Shown here: one piece after another, positions 11,011-21,209 of the stretch
Layout of the letters: each line of letters begins with the position of its first letter
Position numbering within the stretch: position 1 is the stretch's first letter
Source: Caenorhabditis remanei
Taxonomy: Eukaryota > Nematoda > Chromadorea > Rhabditida > Rhabditidae
Reading direction: 5' to 3'
NCBI RefSeq assembly: GCF_010183535.1
Contig: NC_071332.1
Coordinates: 15,128,001-15,192,000 of the forward strand
Length of the DNA stretch: 64,000 nucleotides
Program-made: the position numbers and the translations under genes
Notes under the pieces: generated by a model
What the model saw: only the letters and a program-made list of their open reading frames with translations
Told to the model about the DNA's origin: nothing
Databases searched by the model: none

Positions 11011-11754
11011 TTGAAAGTAAATAAATAAATGAGTCTATAGAGGTTTGAAATTTCAACAAGGGCGTTGATCTGTCCAATCTCTGTTTTAATCCCAATAGGA
11101 TTGGTCTTATGAGTGTTAGTTCTGCAAAAAATAAAATAGATGATCTACCGTTTTTCACGTAGTCTAAATCTAAATTTCGGTCTATTGGAGAGCCATTAAT
11201 CCGTTTAACAATGTACCTCGAATAGAACCGCAATACTGCGACATGCCCAATTTTGTTCCCAGTTTGTTAATTCATCTTTTGAGTTGAAATATGCCAAAGA
11301 GAAGTAAAGAGCAAATAATGTGATCAAGATAATGAAGAGAAAATTTTATGCAACACAAAACAATTAGTCAATTTTTTCTCCTGGACAGATATGTGAAAAA
11401 TAGACCGGCCGACCGTTTTATTAGAAAGCAAGTTACAAAAATTTTGAAAACATAATAAATATATGCAGGGTTTTTCTTTTTCTCCGAACCGCCCGAAACT
11501 TCAGAGAAATACAATTTCTAGAGAATTTTAACCTGAATCGTCAAAGTTGATATTAGAAGTACTTCAGAAATTTTCATATCAAAAAATTAGCCTTCGGAAA
11601 TCAATCTAGCAATTGCATCAAAAAAATTTCGTATATTCCCGGCAACTTGATGATAAAAGTCAGTGTTGACGTCTTCCGCGGATTGCTCAATTATTTTAAA
11701 AAAAACACTCAATAAGAAGAAAAATGTTTATTAGCAATAATCTTTAAAACAATT
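11011..11754. other. intergenic, nothing recognised
   Basis: Spacer between members A and B. No exon with a matching splice pair was found on either strand. AATAAG/AATAAA-like signals near 11710-11735 (reverse strand) would serve member B. Confidence 0.35.
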
Positions 11755-13570
11755 TCAATGAGACAACGCATTATCCAATATCTTCCAATTCCTATCGAAA
11801 TTCTTCAGAGCACTTTCATCGCACTCTCCCTTCATAACTTCTTTCATGCAATCCTTATTTTTGGTAAGAGTTTTAATTGAATCCAAGCCAGACATGCATT
11901 TATATCCCGAAAGTTTTTCCTTGTTTTCTTTATGAATTGTTCCTATTTTTTCGGTACAATTCACGAATTCTTTGTCATCAAGTAATTCGAAGTTACCACA
12001 AAGTTTGTCAATTCCTTCGCTATCCATAGAAGAGCACGGTCGTGTACAGTCCTGAAAAATAATATCTTTTCATTAGATATACAGGAACAGTGACGCGCAT
12101 ATCTCTACTGAATCTTGTTCAATTTACATACAGTAGCGAGCATAAGTGAAGGCAGATTCATACTTTCATGTGTAACTCTGCTGAATCGTGTTCGTTTTGC
12201 ATAAACGTTTTTTTGGCAGATAAGAATTTTCAAATCACGGTCAGGAAAAATCGATTATCGATAAAGTTAAAAATGTTAACTTTTTCAAAAAACTTATTTT
12301 CGTATTGCTGAATGTTTCAGCTATCTGCCAAAAAAACGTTTATGCAAAACGAACACGATTCAGCAGAGTTACACATGAAAGTATGCCTTCACTTTTGTAC
12401 ACTTTTTCTTGACAGATACACGAAATATCGGAAATAAGAAAATAAGTTTTTTGAAAAATTATTCTACCTGATGTTGAATTTGCTTAAGACACCCCAACCA
12501 CTGTGCGAGAGCTTCAGTAGCCAAAAGTAGATCCCTTCGGAAAATGGTCAAATCTCATCGAAAAATGTTCTAAATCTTTTGAAAAATATACCAAAAAATG
12601 CGTCTTGAGTTGTTCCACAAGCTGTCATTGAAAAATGAAAATTTCAGAGAACATGTTTTTCTAATTTTTTTTTCACTCAACAAATATTTCTGAATATTTC
12701 AGCTATCAGTCATAAAAAGTTTATGTAAACTGGACAATATTCAGTAGATATACACATGAAAGTTTGACGGGGTGCTTACCGCTACTTCCTGGCATGCCGC
12801 CGACAAGTTCTGGTTGACATGCTCGTCCCGAGACAAGGAAAGTTCAATCATTTTAAATTGCATTTCTCTCATAACTGCCTCACACTGTATTTTGGTTAAA
12901 GTGTTCTGAACCGGTGTGCATGTTCCATTTTCGGACGGAATAGTTAGAATATCCAGAAAATGATCATAGTCTGATTTCATATAGGACAATGCTCTCTCTG
13001 AGCAATTATTTTTGACGAAATCCAAAAAACAAGATTTTCCAGATGTGTAAGCCTCGCGTTTTTGTTGGAAAGTTTTCTGAAACAAGTCTTGAATTTGAAC
13101 TGAGAAACACTATGATACCTACCGCAGTGAAATCATATTTGCTTGAGCAACTTGAGTTTTTCTCATAAATGTCTTTAATAAAACGTGTCAGACAGCTCTC
13201 AACTTCAAAATTTTTTAACTGGACGCTATCACATTTTCTCTGATAGAGCTCCTTGTTTTTCTGACTTTCCAAACATTGCAGTCCCCCGAAACAGCTCTAA
13301 AAACGTTTTTTATTTGGTAAAGCAAAAAAGGTTGCTTACCGTAATACTTTGACATGCACGGCTCATGTTATTAACAGCCTCCATGGGAACATCCTCCTTG
13401 TTATACTCCTCGGATAGAAAAATGAGCTCATTGACATACAAAGAGCATTTTCCATGAGAAATCACTATTTCTTTTGGGGAGCATTCTTGAAAATTACTGA
13501 TACTCGGTTCCGCAATAGTGTTGATAAACAAACAAATAAAAATTAATAAAGGACGAACTATTTCAGTCAT
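11755..13570 (-). CDS. secreted Cys-rich protein, T20D4.11/DUF19-like, 332 aa (member B)
   Basis: Four exons: 13570-13340, 13296-13123, 13076-12780, 12051-11755. The exon layout is the same as member A, and exon 2 is exactly 174 nt in both. Signal peptide MTEIVRPLLIFICLFINT, then ECSPKEIVISHGKCSLYV, SCFGGLQC, REAYTSGKSCFLDF, and the closing block KDCMKEVMKGECDES followed by FDRNW. Frame is open throughout. Intron 3 is 728 nt instead of about 45 nt because it hosts a palindromic element (12144-12395) and a second diverged copy (12640-12765) that ends next to the donor site. Same presumed role as its paralogues: secreted, extracellular, function unknown. Confidence 0.75.
12144..12395. mobile_element. 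near-perfect palindromic MITE in intron of member B
   Basis: About 75 bp at each end are inverted complements with very few mismatches: AAGTGAAGGC ... TTTGGCAGATA on the left, TATCTGCCAAA ... GCCTTCACTT on the right. The loop is about 100 bp and AT-rich. No coding capacity. The stem would fold into a long hairpin in the pre-mRNA intron. Confidence 0.8.
12640..12765. repeat. diverged half-copy of the intronic MITE
   Basis: Resembles the right arm of the 12144-12395 element: TGAATATTTCAGCTATC, GTTTATG, CAGTAGAT and TACACATGAAAGT occur in the same order with substitutions. It ends about 10 bp before the exon 3 donor of member B. Confidence 0.5.
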
Positions 13571-13873
13571 GACGATAGTGGTTGGTCAAAGCGAACCAAT
13601 AGAGAACAAAGTGTCAGTAGCATCTATTTATTGTTTGGTCTCGGTAATCTCTGTCGTAATCTGTATTTGATGGGTTTCCCAATTAAAACTACAAAAAACG
13701 ATGACCTCTCAACAAAAATGACAAATCATTTATACGCAAAAAATTCAAAGAAGATTTTTGGTTATCCCCGTGTCTAAATGTGTCACTTCCAAGGGATCAC
13801 AATATGGTGAACTCATCAAATTTATTTTTTCAGTGATTTTTAGAAAATGCATACCACTTCGTACTATTAAAAT

Positions 13874-15310
13874 ATTCACTTTACTTTCAAGAGCGACACC
13901 AGGACAAAACCATTTCGAATTATTTACAACAGACAAAAAAATTAGTTAATCATGGAGCACTCGTTATTGCTGTTGGCTAATTTCTCGATTGATTGAACTC
14001 AACAATAGTTTTTCCAATGACTTTGAAGACCTTCTTTGCAGTTGTTTTGTATTCCGACACGACGAACATCACAATGATGGAATCCAAAGCTGGGTACAGT
14101 GTGAAGGAACACAACATTACTCCAGATGGAATGCTAATGTCCAAGTTTAAGATTGGAAGTAGCATTATCAAAGAGGCTGGGAGAAACAAAGTCAGTGTGG
14201 GGGCAGTGATCTGAAATTTCTATAGAGTATAAAATACATTTTGATTTTTTTTAATTTACCTGAAGAACCAAGGTCTTGAAAAGTTGTTCATGAAGTTTTC
14301 TCAGATTCTTTGAGAAATGTTTAATTTTATCTGCCATTTTTGTATGCATAGACCATCCACAGTAGATCATGACCCCATATTGAACGATCATAACTGAACA
14401 TACGTTTATAATTCCGATAACATTCCACCAACGGACTGATCCATCAACTGGATCGTAAGCAACACAGGATATTGCAGGGAAACTGGAGATATTCGCATTA
14501 TAACGAAGTAGTACTTCTTCTCGAAAGTATTCAGGTGAAAATTCATCGTGCGCCCAGTAAAGAAAGAATACAGCATATTGAAAACCAAAAAATGAACAGT
14601 AAATATACCAGATCACGGATTTCCATCCTTTGAAGCATTGTAGTTTATTAACACTAAAATTTTTATTTCAATAAAGCGCATTATTTATTCAGTTTCCCCC
14701 CGGAACTCACTCAAAAACTAAACAGTATCTATAGATAAACTGAACTGATAATAAGGACATTGTTGCAGAATGAACGAATGTGTAACCAACTGAAAAGATA
14801 CTTGGTTTGATTTCGGACATCAGCGATTACATACCTAAAGGAAAATTTTTAGTTTTTGAACCACTCAATCCAAATGACTCGGTAAAACTAAAGAAAAGCA
14901 TGCCGGCTTTGTAGTTGTGAGTGTTCTGAAAAAAACTTGGAATTTCAAATATCTAACCTGTGATATATTACCGGATAGACAATGATTTCGACTGTAGCGA
15001 ATAGCATTCCCAGAATGGTAAATATAGTTATCACATATTTATATGAACCAAACATTTTTTGAGCTCCGTGGTAGTTCAAAAATAGCAGAATTAGCCCGAA
15101 GAAAATAGAAGAGACAAATCCGATTTGCGGTACAAAATGAGTGACGGTGATCCAGGAAAGGTAGTTTTGAGAAGAAGAAATCATAACACAGAGCTGTTTA
15201 TGTGCGAAAGTGGCAATCTTTTTGTAATGAAACTATACGAAACTGGCAAGGCGGAGTTAGTCGCTTTCAGATGAACTGGAAATTTTAAGTTGTATAGACA
15301 CCAAGCTGCT
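13874..15310. repeat. segmental duplication carrying str gene, copy 1
   Basis: Sequence 13874-15310 matches 22464-23912 almost base for base, including exons, introns, intergenic 3' sequence (AAGAGCGACACCAGG) and the 5' flank (GAAACTGGCAAGGCGG). Similarity starts and stops abruptly, giving a direct repeat of about 1.44 kb with about 7.15 kb between copies. Confidence 0.9.
13977..15184 (-). CDS. str-type chemoreceptor, 336 aa, copy 1
   Basis: Seven-transmembrane receptor of the Str class. Exons: 15184-14972, 14925-14835, 14789-14711, 14653-14260, 14210-13977. Class marks: MFGSYKYVI and EIIVYP in TM2, FVHSATMSLLS and IYRYC at TM3, CFKGWKS, then MIYCGWSMH, LHEQLFKTLVLQ before TM6 and LYPALDSI near TM7. 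All introns are short with consensus sites and no lesion is seen. It differs from copy 2 by scattered substitutions and a shorter C terminus (stops after FNQSRN). Presumed olfactory or gustatory GPCR at sensory cilia; ligand unknown. Confidence 0.82.
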
Positions 15311-16022
15311 GCAATAAAGTAAATCTCCCCAGTGAATGGAGATTTCGGATTGTGAGTGGTGGTTTTGTGTGATGACCTCAAACTTGGGTAATTAAACCAT
15401 TTATTTAAGAGAGATAAGTATATAAAAATATATATAATATGATAGCAATAAAGAGTTAACAAGTCAAGAAGAATGATAAACTCATAAGAAAATCAAAAAT
15501 AAGGTGAAAAATATAAAAAATTGATAAAGGGGTGAAAAGAATGTCGATATGATTCGTTTTAATTCGCTTTGAGTCGATTGGATGGGTAATATATAAAAGC
15601 TCTGTCGGTAGGGGGCGTGTTCGCCTTCCTAGACAGACCGGGGATGTGTGTGGAGGTGTGAAGTGAAATAGCAAGGGCAGATCTGGAGACCTAGAGTCTG
15701 TCCTAGACAGAAGCTGCTTCTGTCGCCATTTCGTGGGCAAAGTGCCGAGATTTGGTACAACGAGCGGCATTCCTCTCCTTTCGCTCCTTACCATTTAGCA
15801 CTATAATTAACAAGATTACACATTTTTGTACTTTTCTACTATTTATTCATCAAAATTAAACACAAAAAAGTAATTTCAGTAATAATGGGGAGTGATAAGA
15901 TAAAATAAACTAGAATTTGGCAAACTCTAAAATGAGGAATAGGATACAGGAGAAGAATATAATTTTTAGTAAAAGTTACAAATATACAAATTAAAACGAA
16001 AAATCTAAAGTAAATGCGAAAA
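15311..16022. other. no gene recognised; left edge of the insert between str copies
   Basis: No exon supported by splice sites and family motifs. The open frame at 15456-15794 (-) is proline/serine-rich and looks accidental. Composition is mixed, with a GC-richer stretch at about 15590-15790 that may be part of an inserted element. Confidence 0.3.
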
Positions 16023-16023
16023 T

Positions 16024-16200
16024 TAACAGAGACGAGCAGTGGAGTAGCCGGAGCGCGTAGTTGATGAAGATGCTCGTATTGCTGAATGTATTTCTTGTTC
16101 CGCTGAAATTTGTCAAAAATTGAAAGATAAAAAGAAAAAAAAAGAAAATAGTAGCGTCTTACCTGTTTTATCGGAGGATCTGTGTAGATTGTCTCATCTT
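16024..16200 (-). other. two candidate coding exons, gene fragment
   Basis: A 38-nt block (16200-16163) ends at CAG/gtaaga. The next block (from 16102) follows a TTTCAG acceptor and stays in phase, reading YTDPPIKQ then RNKKYIQQYEHLHQLRAP. The character is coding-like and polar, but no start or end is defined. It may belong with the zinc-finger exon at 17331-17560 upstream on the same strand. No family recognised. Confidence 0.25.
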
Positions 16201-16309
16201 CTATTTGAAAAAAGTAGCATAAACTAGAAGGACAAAATAATTGAAAAAGAAACGAAATAAATTAGAAAAATCGTGAAGAAAAATCAGCGTGTGCTGTAGA
16301 GCGCGATTT

Positions 16310-16505
16310 CGGGCCAATGTGGTGCCCAACCGAGTCCAAACAGGTGCCCAACCCGTGCCCACATCCAACTAGCCTCTCCTTTCGACAACCAACTCTCCAG
16401 CTTGTGCCCAAATGTGCCCACTGGGCCATGTGGCCCTTTTGTGGGCAATTTGCCCTATTCAATGGCCACATGGCCCATTTAACAGTTTCACTGCCCAACC
16501 CTCGC
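16310..16505. repeat. TGCCCA/GGGCA-rich palindromic stretch
   Basis: TGCCCAAC, GTGCCCA and GGGCCATGTGGCCC recur through this block in both orientations, giving many short palindromes. The overlapping open frames on both strands are translations of the repeat. No gene is inferred. Confidence 0.35.
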
Positions 16506-16509
16506 CAAA

Positions 16510-17330
16510 AATACCTGAGTTATTGTCGTTGTCTGTTTCGATTATCTTCGTTCAACTCTTCGAGTCGATTAATCGGCCTTTTCCATAGTGCCTGATGATG
16601 CGATGTAATTCGTTTTCCCAGCTTCATGTCAGGCAAAAAAAAACATGGATGGCCTTCTTTCTTACATCTTCGATTGGGGTGATTGTTTAGACAAATTCAG
16701 CAACGAAGCTGGACATCTAGACATCCCCACCAAGGAACGAAGATCGATTTGCTCAACAACCAAAGGAAAAAGTAGCGAAACTGGACAGAGAATGCAGAAG
16801 TCAACGTTGCGATAAAATTGAGAAATCCGCGGACTGGACACACGAGTGACAGTGCCAGAAAAGCGATTTTGGCTGACGATGAAGCTAAAGGAGCCAGTTG
16901 GGGTCCGATATTTGGATTGGAAATATCGGACAGGCACAAGATGCGAAGATGTGTTCTACAACAGATCGAAAAGGAGCTGAGAGCAAATCGAAGAAAATCG
17001 AATTCTTCCTCTGAGAATATCTCAGGGATTGAAATGAACCATAGCATGTTTCAAACGACTGGTAGCATTTTCAGCCGTTTTATGAAGAATTATGGAGATT
17101 TTTTATGTTGTTTTCACAAAAACTGTTCTTGTGTGAGACCGTACAAATCGGGAAAAAAACGGTCTATCGGGAAGAAACGGATCTGGAAGAAGCAAATCGA
17201 GAAGAAGCGAATTGGGAAGTGACGAATCGAGAAGAACGCTTCTTTGATAATTTCAGTGTCGGAAATGAAAAAAAAACTGTTATTTGAAAGTGTATTGTGT
17301 AATTGATGTCACTTTTAATCGTGTTTTTAC
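16510..17330. other. no gene recognised
   Basis: The open frame at 16818-17222 (+) ends in a simple GAAGAAxxGAA-type repeat (about 17150-17240, giving KKRIGKK-like residues) and lacks splice context or family motifs. Treated as accidental. Confidence 0.3.
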
Positions 17331-17560
17331 CTGTCTTTGATGGCAACTTTGAACACAAGATCTTTTGGAATTGAGTGTTCTCTCAGACCTTCAGTAGTTT
17401 CAGCAAATCGTTCCATAGCAAAGTCCAATAATGTTTCTTTCTCTGGAACTAACTGGTGTTTACCTAGTGCCAGATGACGCTCTCGATTTCCATATTTTGT
17501 AAAAATGGCAGTACACCCTTCCTCTGGGCACTCGAAAACGGCTACAATTTCATCTTCTAC
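17331..17560 (-). pseudogene. solitary C2H2 zinc-finger exon
   Basis: Reading from 17560, a block of about 76 residues contains a classical finger, CPEEGC followed by TAIFTKYGNRERHLALGKH (C-x4-C-x12-H-x4-H). Then comes EKETLLDFAMERFAE, and the block ends at a good donor (AAAGACAG/gtaaaa). This finger plus EK-E-x-LLD-x-A arrangement resembles a zinc-finger module seen in transposon-associated or domesticated animal proteins. No start codon and an upstream in-frame stop, so it is a partial or orphan exon. It may continue into the exons near 16.1-16.2 kb. Confidence 0.45.
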
Positions 17561-17746
17561 CCTCTCAAAACAGAGCGTCTGCTACTCGAAAGCCGAAAAC
17601 AACCTCTACTGCAGAGGAATCAACATACTTGTCAACGGGCCGAAACGGGCCGACACGGGCCGGCTCGTAACTCGCGTCAAAATAAATATTACGAGCTGAA
17701 AAATATATCAAAATGTAGATCTCGACGAGTTCTATGCCCGTGACCT

Positions 17747-17880
17747 ATTACGGGAAGGATGGCTATTCGTTAATGTGCCGCGGGCCTTGAAAAAGTGCCA
17801 CAAAACGCGAAAATGGCCAAAAAAGCCATTCTAGCCCGGCCCGCGGCATATTAACGAATAGACATCCGGCCCGTAGTAAT
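17747..17880. mobile_element. 134-bp hairpin element
   Basis: Left arm ATTACGGGAAGGATGGCTAT...GTGCCGCGGGCC is the inverted complement of the right arm GGCCCGCGGCATATTAACG...CCCGTAGTAAT with a few mismatches over about 42 bp. The loop holds a second small palindrome (GGCCAAAAAAGCC). It is preceded by tandem GGGCCGA words at 17637-17668. Confidence 0.7.
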
Positions 17881-18299
17881 CGAAGACGTAACTCCCAAAT
17901 ATTGCTGCTGGGAGCCTCTCTCTTATAAGTTTAAACATCCAACGTCAGACGAGAGAGCAGGAATCGAAACCTGGTAACCGAAACTTGATCGATCGACAAA
18001 ACGAGCTATCAGACCGATACGACTGACAACTAGCAGACTTGAGTCACTGAGAAGAACGAAACCGAGGGAAAAGCAGCGATGGAAGCCAACGGCAATCAAA
18101 TCGAACTCAGACCGAAATCCATCAACCTAGGCCAAGCCAATTGCCGAGCCGGGAGTGAACCCGATTCCGGGTGCCTTTTTGATGATGAATCATAATCTTT
18201 TGAGCTCTTTTGCACTTTCCCCTTTGCTTCCTGATTGATATTGTTTCCTCATCCTCACATTCTTATCCCCCGACATTCCTTCCCCCATTGATTATGAGA

Positions 18300-18540
18300 A
18301 AAAAACTTGTAATTGAGGAGGTGGGACAAAAAAGAAGCTATGCTTCTCCCATTGGAATATGTAAAAAAGTTGCTGAAAAAGATATCGTAGTGAATAATCG
18401 ACTCCTAAAATATGCACATGGGAAAAAAAATCCAAAGTTTGAATTAAGCTGGTGATCAGATTCGGACACCCAGGCGCGCAAAGAGAAACTAAAATTTCGG
18501 ACTTTTTACGATATTATCCAAACGATTCTTAACCAGTCGG
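18300..18540. repeat. dispersed repeat (ATTATCCAAACGATT family), copy 2
   Basis: Shares CTGGTGATCAGATTCGGACACC and GGACTTTTTACGATATTATCC with the copy at 23940-24175 and weaker similarity with 9440-9620. Same orientation as both. Confidence 0.6.
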
Positions 18541-18718
18541 TTAACGCAGCCTAACGGCTGCTCAACCTCCTTTTCTACACCACTCGTGTTGAAAATTTTA
18601 AGAAATGAATTCATTTGAAGAATGAAAATGTTCTATAATTATTTTCCCCGTGAACTCCTATTTCCCTATTTCGGAACTGAAAGCCACTAAAAGGCTTGAA
18701 AACCACGTTTTTTCACAT

Positions 18719-19500
18719 GGTGACCTAGTCGAGACCTATTCTAACTAAAAAAAATAGACGGGCATCATTAAGAGAAAATTTCTGATCTTTTGGTCCAAAT
18801 TCGAAGAAAATCGGTCCAGTAGGAAAGGCGGTAGGATCGGCGACAGACAAACAAACATACAGCCGTTTGCGTTTGTTAATAGTAAAGATCTCGACCCTTT
18901 TTGTTGTGTAGGAACGCCTACGTAAAACCCTAGTCACGTGCCCCGGTTACTCTAAGTATTCATTTCCCTTAGAATTCAGTTCTTAATAAAATAAAGAGTA
19001 AAGAACCACGTGTAATCGTCTCTCTTTCCGATAGCAAAGTAGCTATACAATATTGGCGATCAGGAATCAAAGTACAAGACGCAGTGAGTAATAGGGGAAA
19101 ACCAAGTGGAGGTAAAGAAGTGAAAACAGAAGATGTAATACAAAAAATAAAATTCACGAAAAAAAAATTCAAAATACAAAAAATAAAATTCACGTGGGGA
19201 AAGGGAAAAAATGGAAAAGCACAGAATAGGTATCCATACCGATTCTGTGAAAAACAAAAAAAATTCACGTGGGGAAAGGGAAAAAAAATGGAAAAGCACA
19301 GAATCGGTATCCATACCGATTCTGTGAAAGTGGAGAAACATCACAATGAACATTTCAAGAAGAAGGGAAAGGAAACAAATATAAAAGACTCGATTTCTCA
19401 GTCAAATGTAGGTTGCTTCGGTAAGTGTCCAACTCCACATTCTTTTCGTTTTAAATTATTCACTATTGTCACTATTGTCTGTCGGTGAATGAAGAGGACG
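18719..19500. other. possible decayed retroelement terminal region
   Basis: A GATCGGCGACAGACAAACAA stretch is followed by TACAATATTGGCGATCAGG, which resembles an LTR edge followed by a primer-binding-like leader. A Lys-rich open frame (19084-19488, +) begins after it but is dominated by repeat translation. No matching second LTR was found in the window. Weak evidence. Confidence 0.25.
19185..19330. repeat. tandem ~74-bp duplication with perfect hairpin
   Basis: Two adjacent copies share ATTCACGTGGGGAAAGGG, GGAAAAGCACAGAAT and a terminal palindrome. In copy 2 the palindrome CAGAATCGGTAT/CC/ATACCGATTCTG has a perfect 12-bp stem. Copy 1 carries one mismatch in the stem. Confidence 0.75.
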
Positions 19501-19593
19501 CTGTGTCTTCCTTGCTTTTCTATTGATAATTATAACTATTCGACCGAATGCTGAAATCAATATTTTTGTGACGTAGTTACATTTTCCTTACAT

Positions 19594-20089
19594 TTTTTCC
19601 ATATTGAGAGATAGATTGACCGAAATTATCTGCATATTGTGGTGAGAACATGGATCCCCCTACAGTCAAGAGATTGTCCACGGCTTTACGAACTTGATCT
19701 GTTGATCGGATTTGGAATGTGGAAAAAACTTCAACGGATCGAACGAATCCTGAATAGTTATTATAAATGTGTTAAAACAAAGAAATCGTTACTTTGAACA
19801 ATTTTGTTGCTTTTTCCTTCGAAGAAGTTTCGAACAAGATGGACGAATTGATGGAGGGAACGGATGATATATAGATTAAAACTGAAATTAAGCAATCAAA
19901 TTCTGCTGTTATACAAGCGAGAATTGTTACCGTCAGCTGACCTAGCGATGACAATTTTGAGCACAATCCTGGAATCTTGTTAACTTCCTCGTTTAGTCGG
20001 GAAAAGTCAAAAATGGTGGGATCCGAGACAACATCGAAAACAGATGGGGTGAGTGTGAGGTGAGTGTGTTCTACTTGAGGGAATAGCAC
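19594..20089 (-). pseudogene. unidentified gene fragment, three coding-like blocks
   Basis: On the minus strand, blocks reading FDFSRLNEEVNKIPGLCSKL, YISSVPSINSSILFE and FVRSVEVFSTFQIRSTDQ can be joined through short introns with plausible GT/AG sites (about 19935-19877 and 19792-19748). The character is that of a secreted or extracellular nematode protein, perhaps WSN-like, but I cannot place it. No start codon in frame with an upstream signal-peptide-like block (CLGLLLS near 20170), so it is probably broken. Confidence 0.3.
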
Positions 20090-20478
20090 GAAGACCTGAA
20101 TATGTTAACAATTCTTGACCAAAGTAAAGAATCAATGAACTCTCTGCAATGTGGTGACTTTGCTCAAAAGCAGTCCTAAGCATCCAAATATTGTGAAACA
20201 TTTGCTATATCAGTCAATTTTTATTGTTTTCTCACTTTTCCTGTCATATTCAACACAATTCTCTGTCAAATAACGTTGCAAGTACGAAGTTCCTTTCCAT
20301 CAACTTCCCTAGTTGAACATTTCGCTAAATTTCATCATTAAAGCGTAAGTTTCAGAAGACCCGATAATTTACAAACTGATTTCCATAGGAAATAACCAAG
20401 TTCAATAAGTAGAGCACGTGAACTAGGGTGCTAGGCCAGGTTTCCATATCTCACGGATATAACATCTCTCCGGGATTC

Positions 20479-21190
20479 TTTACTTATCGCCCCCCACATC
20501 AGTAGAGTCCCCCACGTTGAAATTTACCTAGGAAGAGCCCCCCACCCAGTACAAAACAGGTGGGGGCTTTTTCCTCACGGCGGGGGGCTCTACTTCAATT
20601 TTGGTGTGAAACAATGACCCCCCACCAGTACAAAGTGGGGGGACGATTGTTCAAGAACCTGGTATTCATGACTTATCGCCCCCACCCCCCTAGAGCCCCC
20701 CACCGAAAGTGGAGTTGTAATTCTTACTGTTTATCTTTAGCTGTAATCATTTATAGATAGCCCCCCACCATTGAACATCGGTCCCCCACCTATGGATTAT
20801 TAGACCCCCATCATTGAATTTCAGTCCCCCATTAATGACTTTAAAACCCCCACTGTTTAACAATAGACCCCCATCATAGAACATCAGGCCCCCACTATTG
20901 AATTCCACACTATGAATAAAACAAATGGAAGCACGTTTTCAGTCTATAAGCTTGAACATCATAAATATAAATTATGCCGAAAATGTCGTTCCGGGTCTTT
21001 TTTCCTAAGCCTGAAGATTCGGGTGTAGTTGAATTATGTTGACTAAATGGTTCAGGAGTATAAGCGAAAAAGAGAAAGGGGGGGGAGCTAATGTTCAATG
21101 GGTGGGGGGTCAATAATCAATCAGGTGGGGGGCTTTTCCCAGGTCCTTTTTGGGGGGTCATTCTTCAATATAGGGGGGGACGAAAAGTAA
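20479..21190. mobile_element. CCCCCAC/GTGGGGG foldback element
   Basis: Ends TTACTTATCGCCCCCC and its near-complement GGGGGGACGAAAAGTAA frame 712 bp in which runs of five to seven C, usually followed by AC, recur every 20-40 bp. They are mostly C-rich on the top strand in the left half and include G-rich runs in the right half. Short spacers between runs vary (GTAGAG, ATTGAA). Tracts of this type could form hairpins, G-quadruplexes or i-motifs. No protein coding inferred. Confidence 0.7.
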
Positions 21191-21209
21191 ATATACCCCA
21201 TCTCTCCTT

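Noticed and set aside
15594..15790. GC-richer stretch as an LTR
   Set aside because: No second copy, no clear TG...CA edges with flanking repeats and no adjacent primer-binding site could be shown.
16818..17222. 134-codon plus-strand frame ending in KKRIGKK repeats
   Set aside because: The C-terminal part is a simple GAAGAA-type repeat and the rest has no splice context or recognisable domain.
19084..19488. 134-codon Lys-rich plus-strand frame
   Set aside because: Half of it is translation of the duplicated hairpin repeat; no independent coding signal.
20479..21190. Regularly spaced CCCCCAC runs as a CRISPR-like or telomere-like array
   Set aside because: Spacing and spacers vary, both strands are used, no G-rich telomere hexamer is present, and the block has transposon-like ends.
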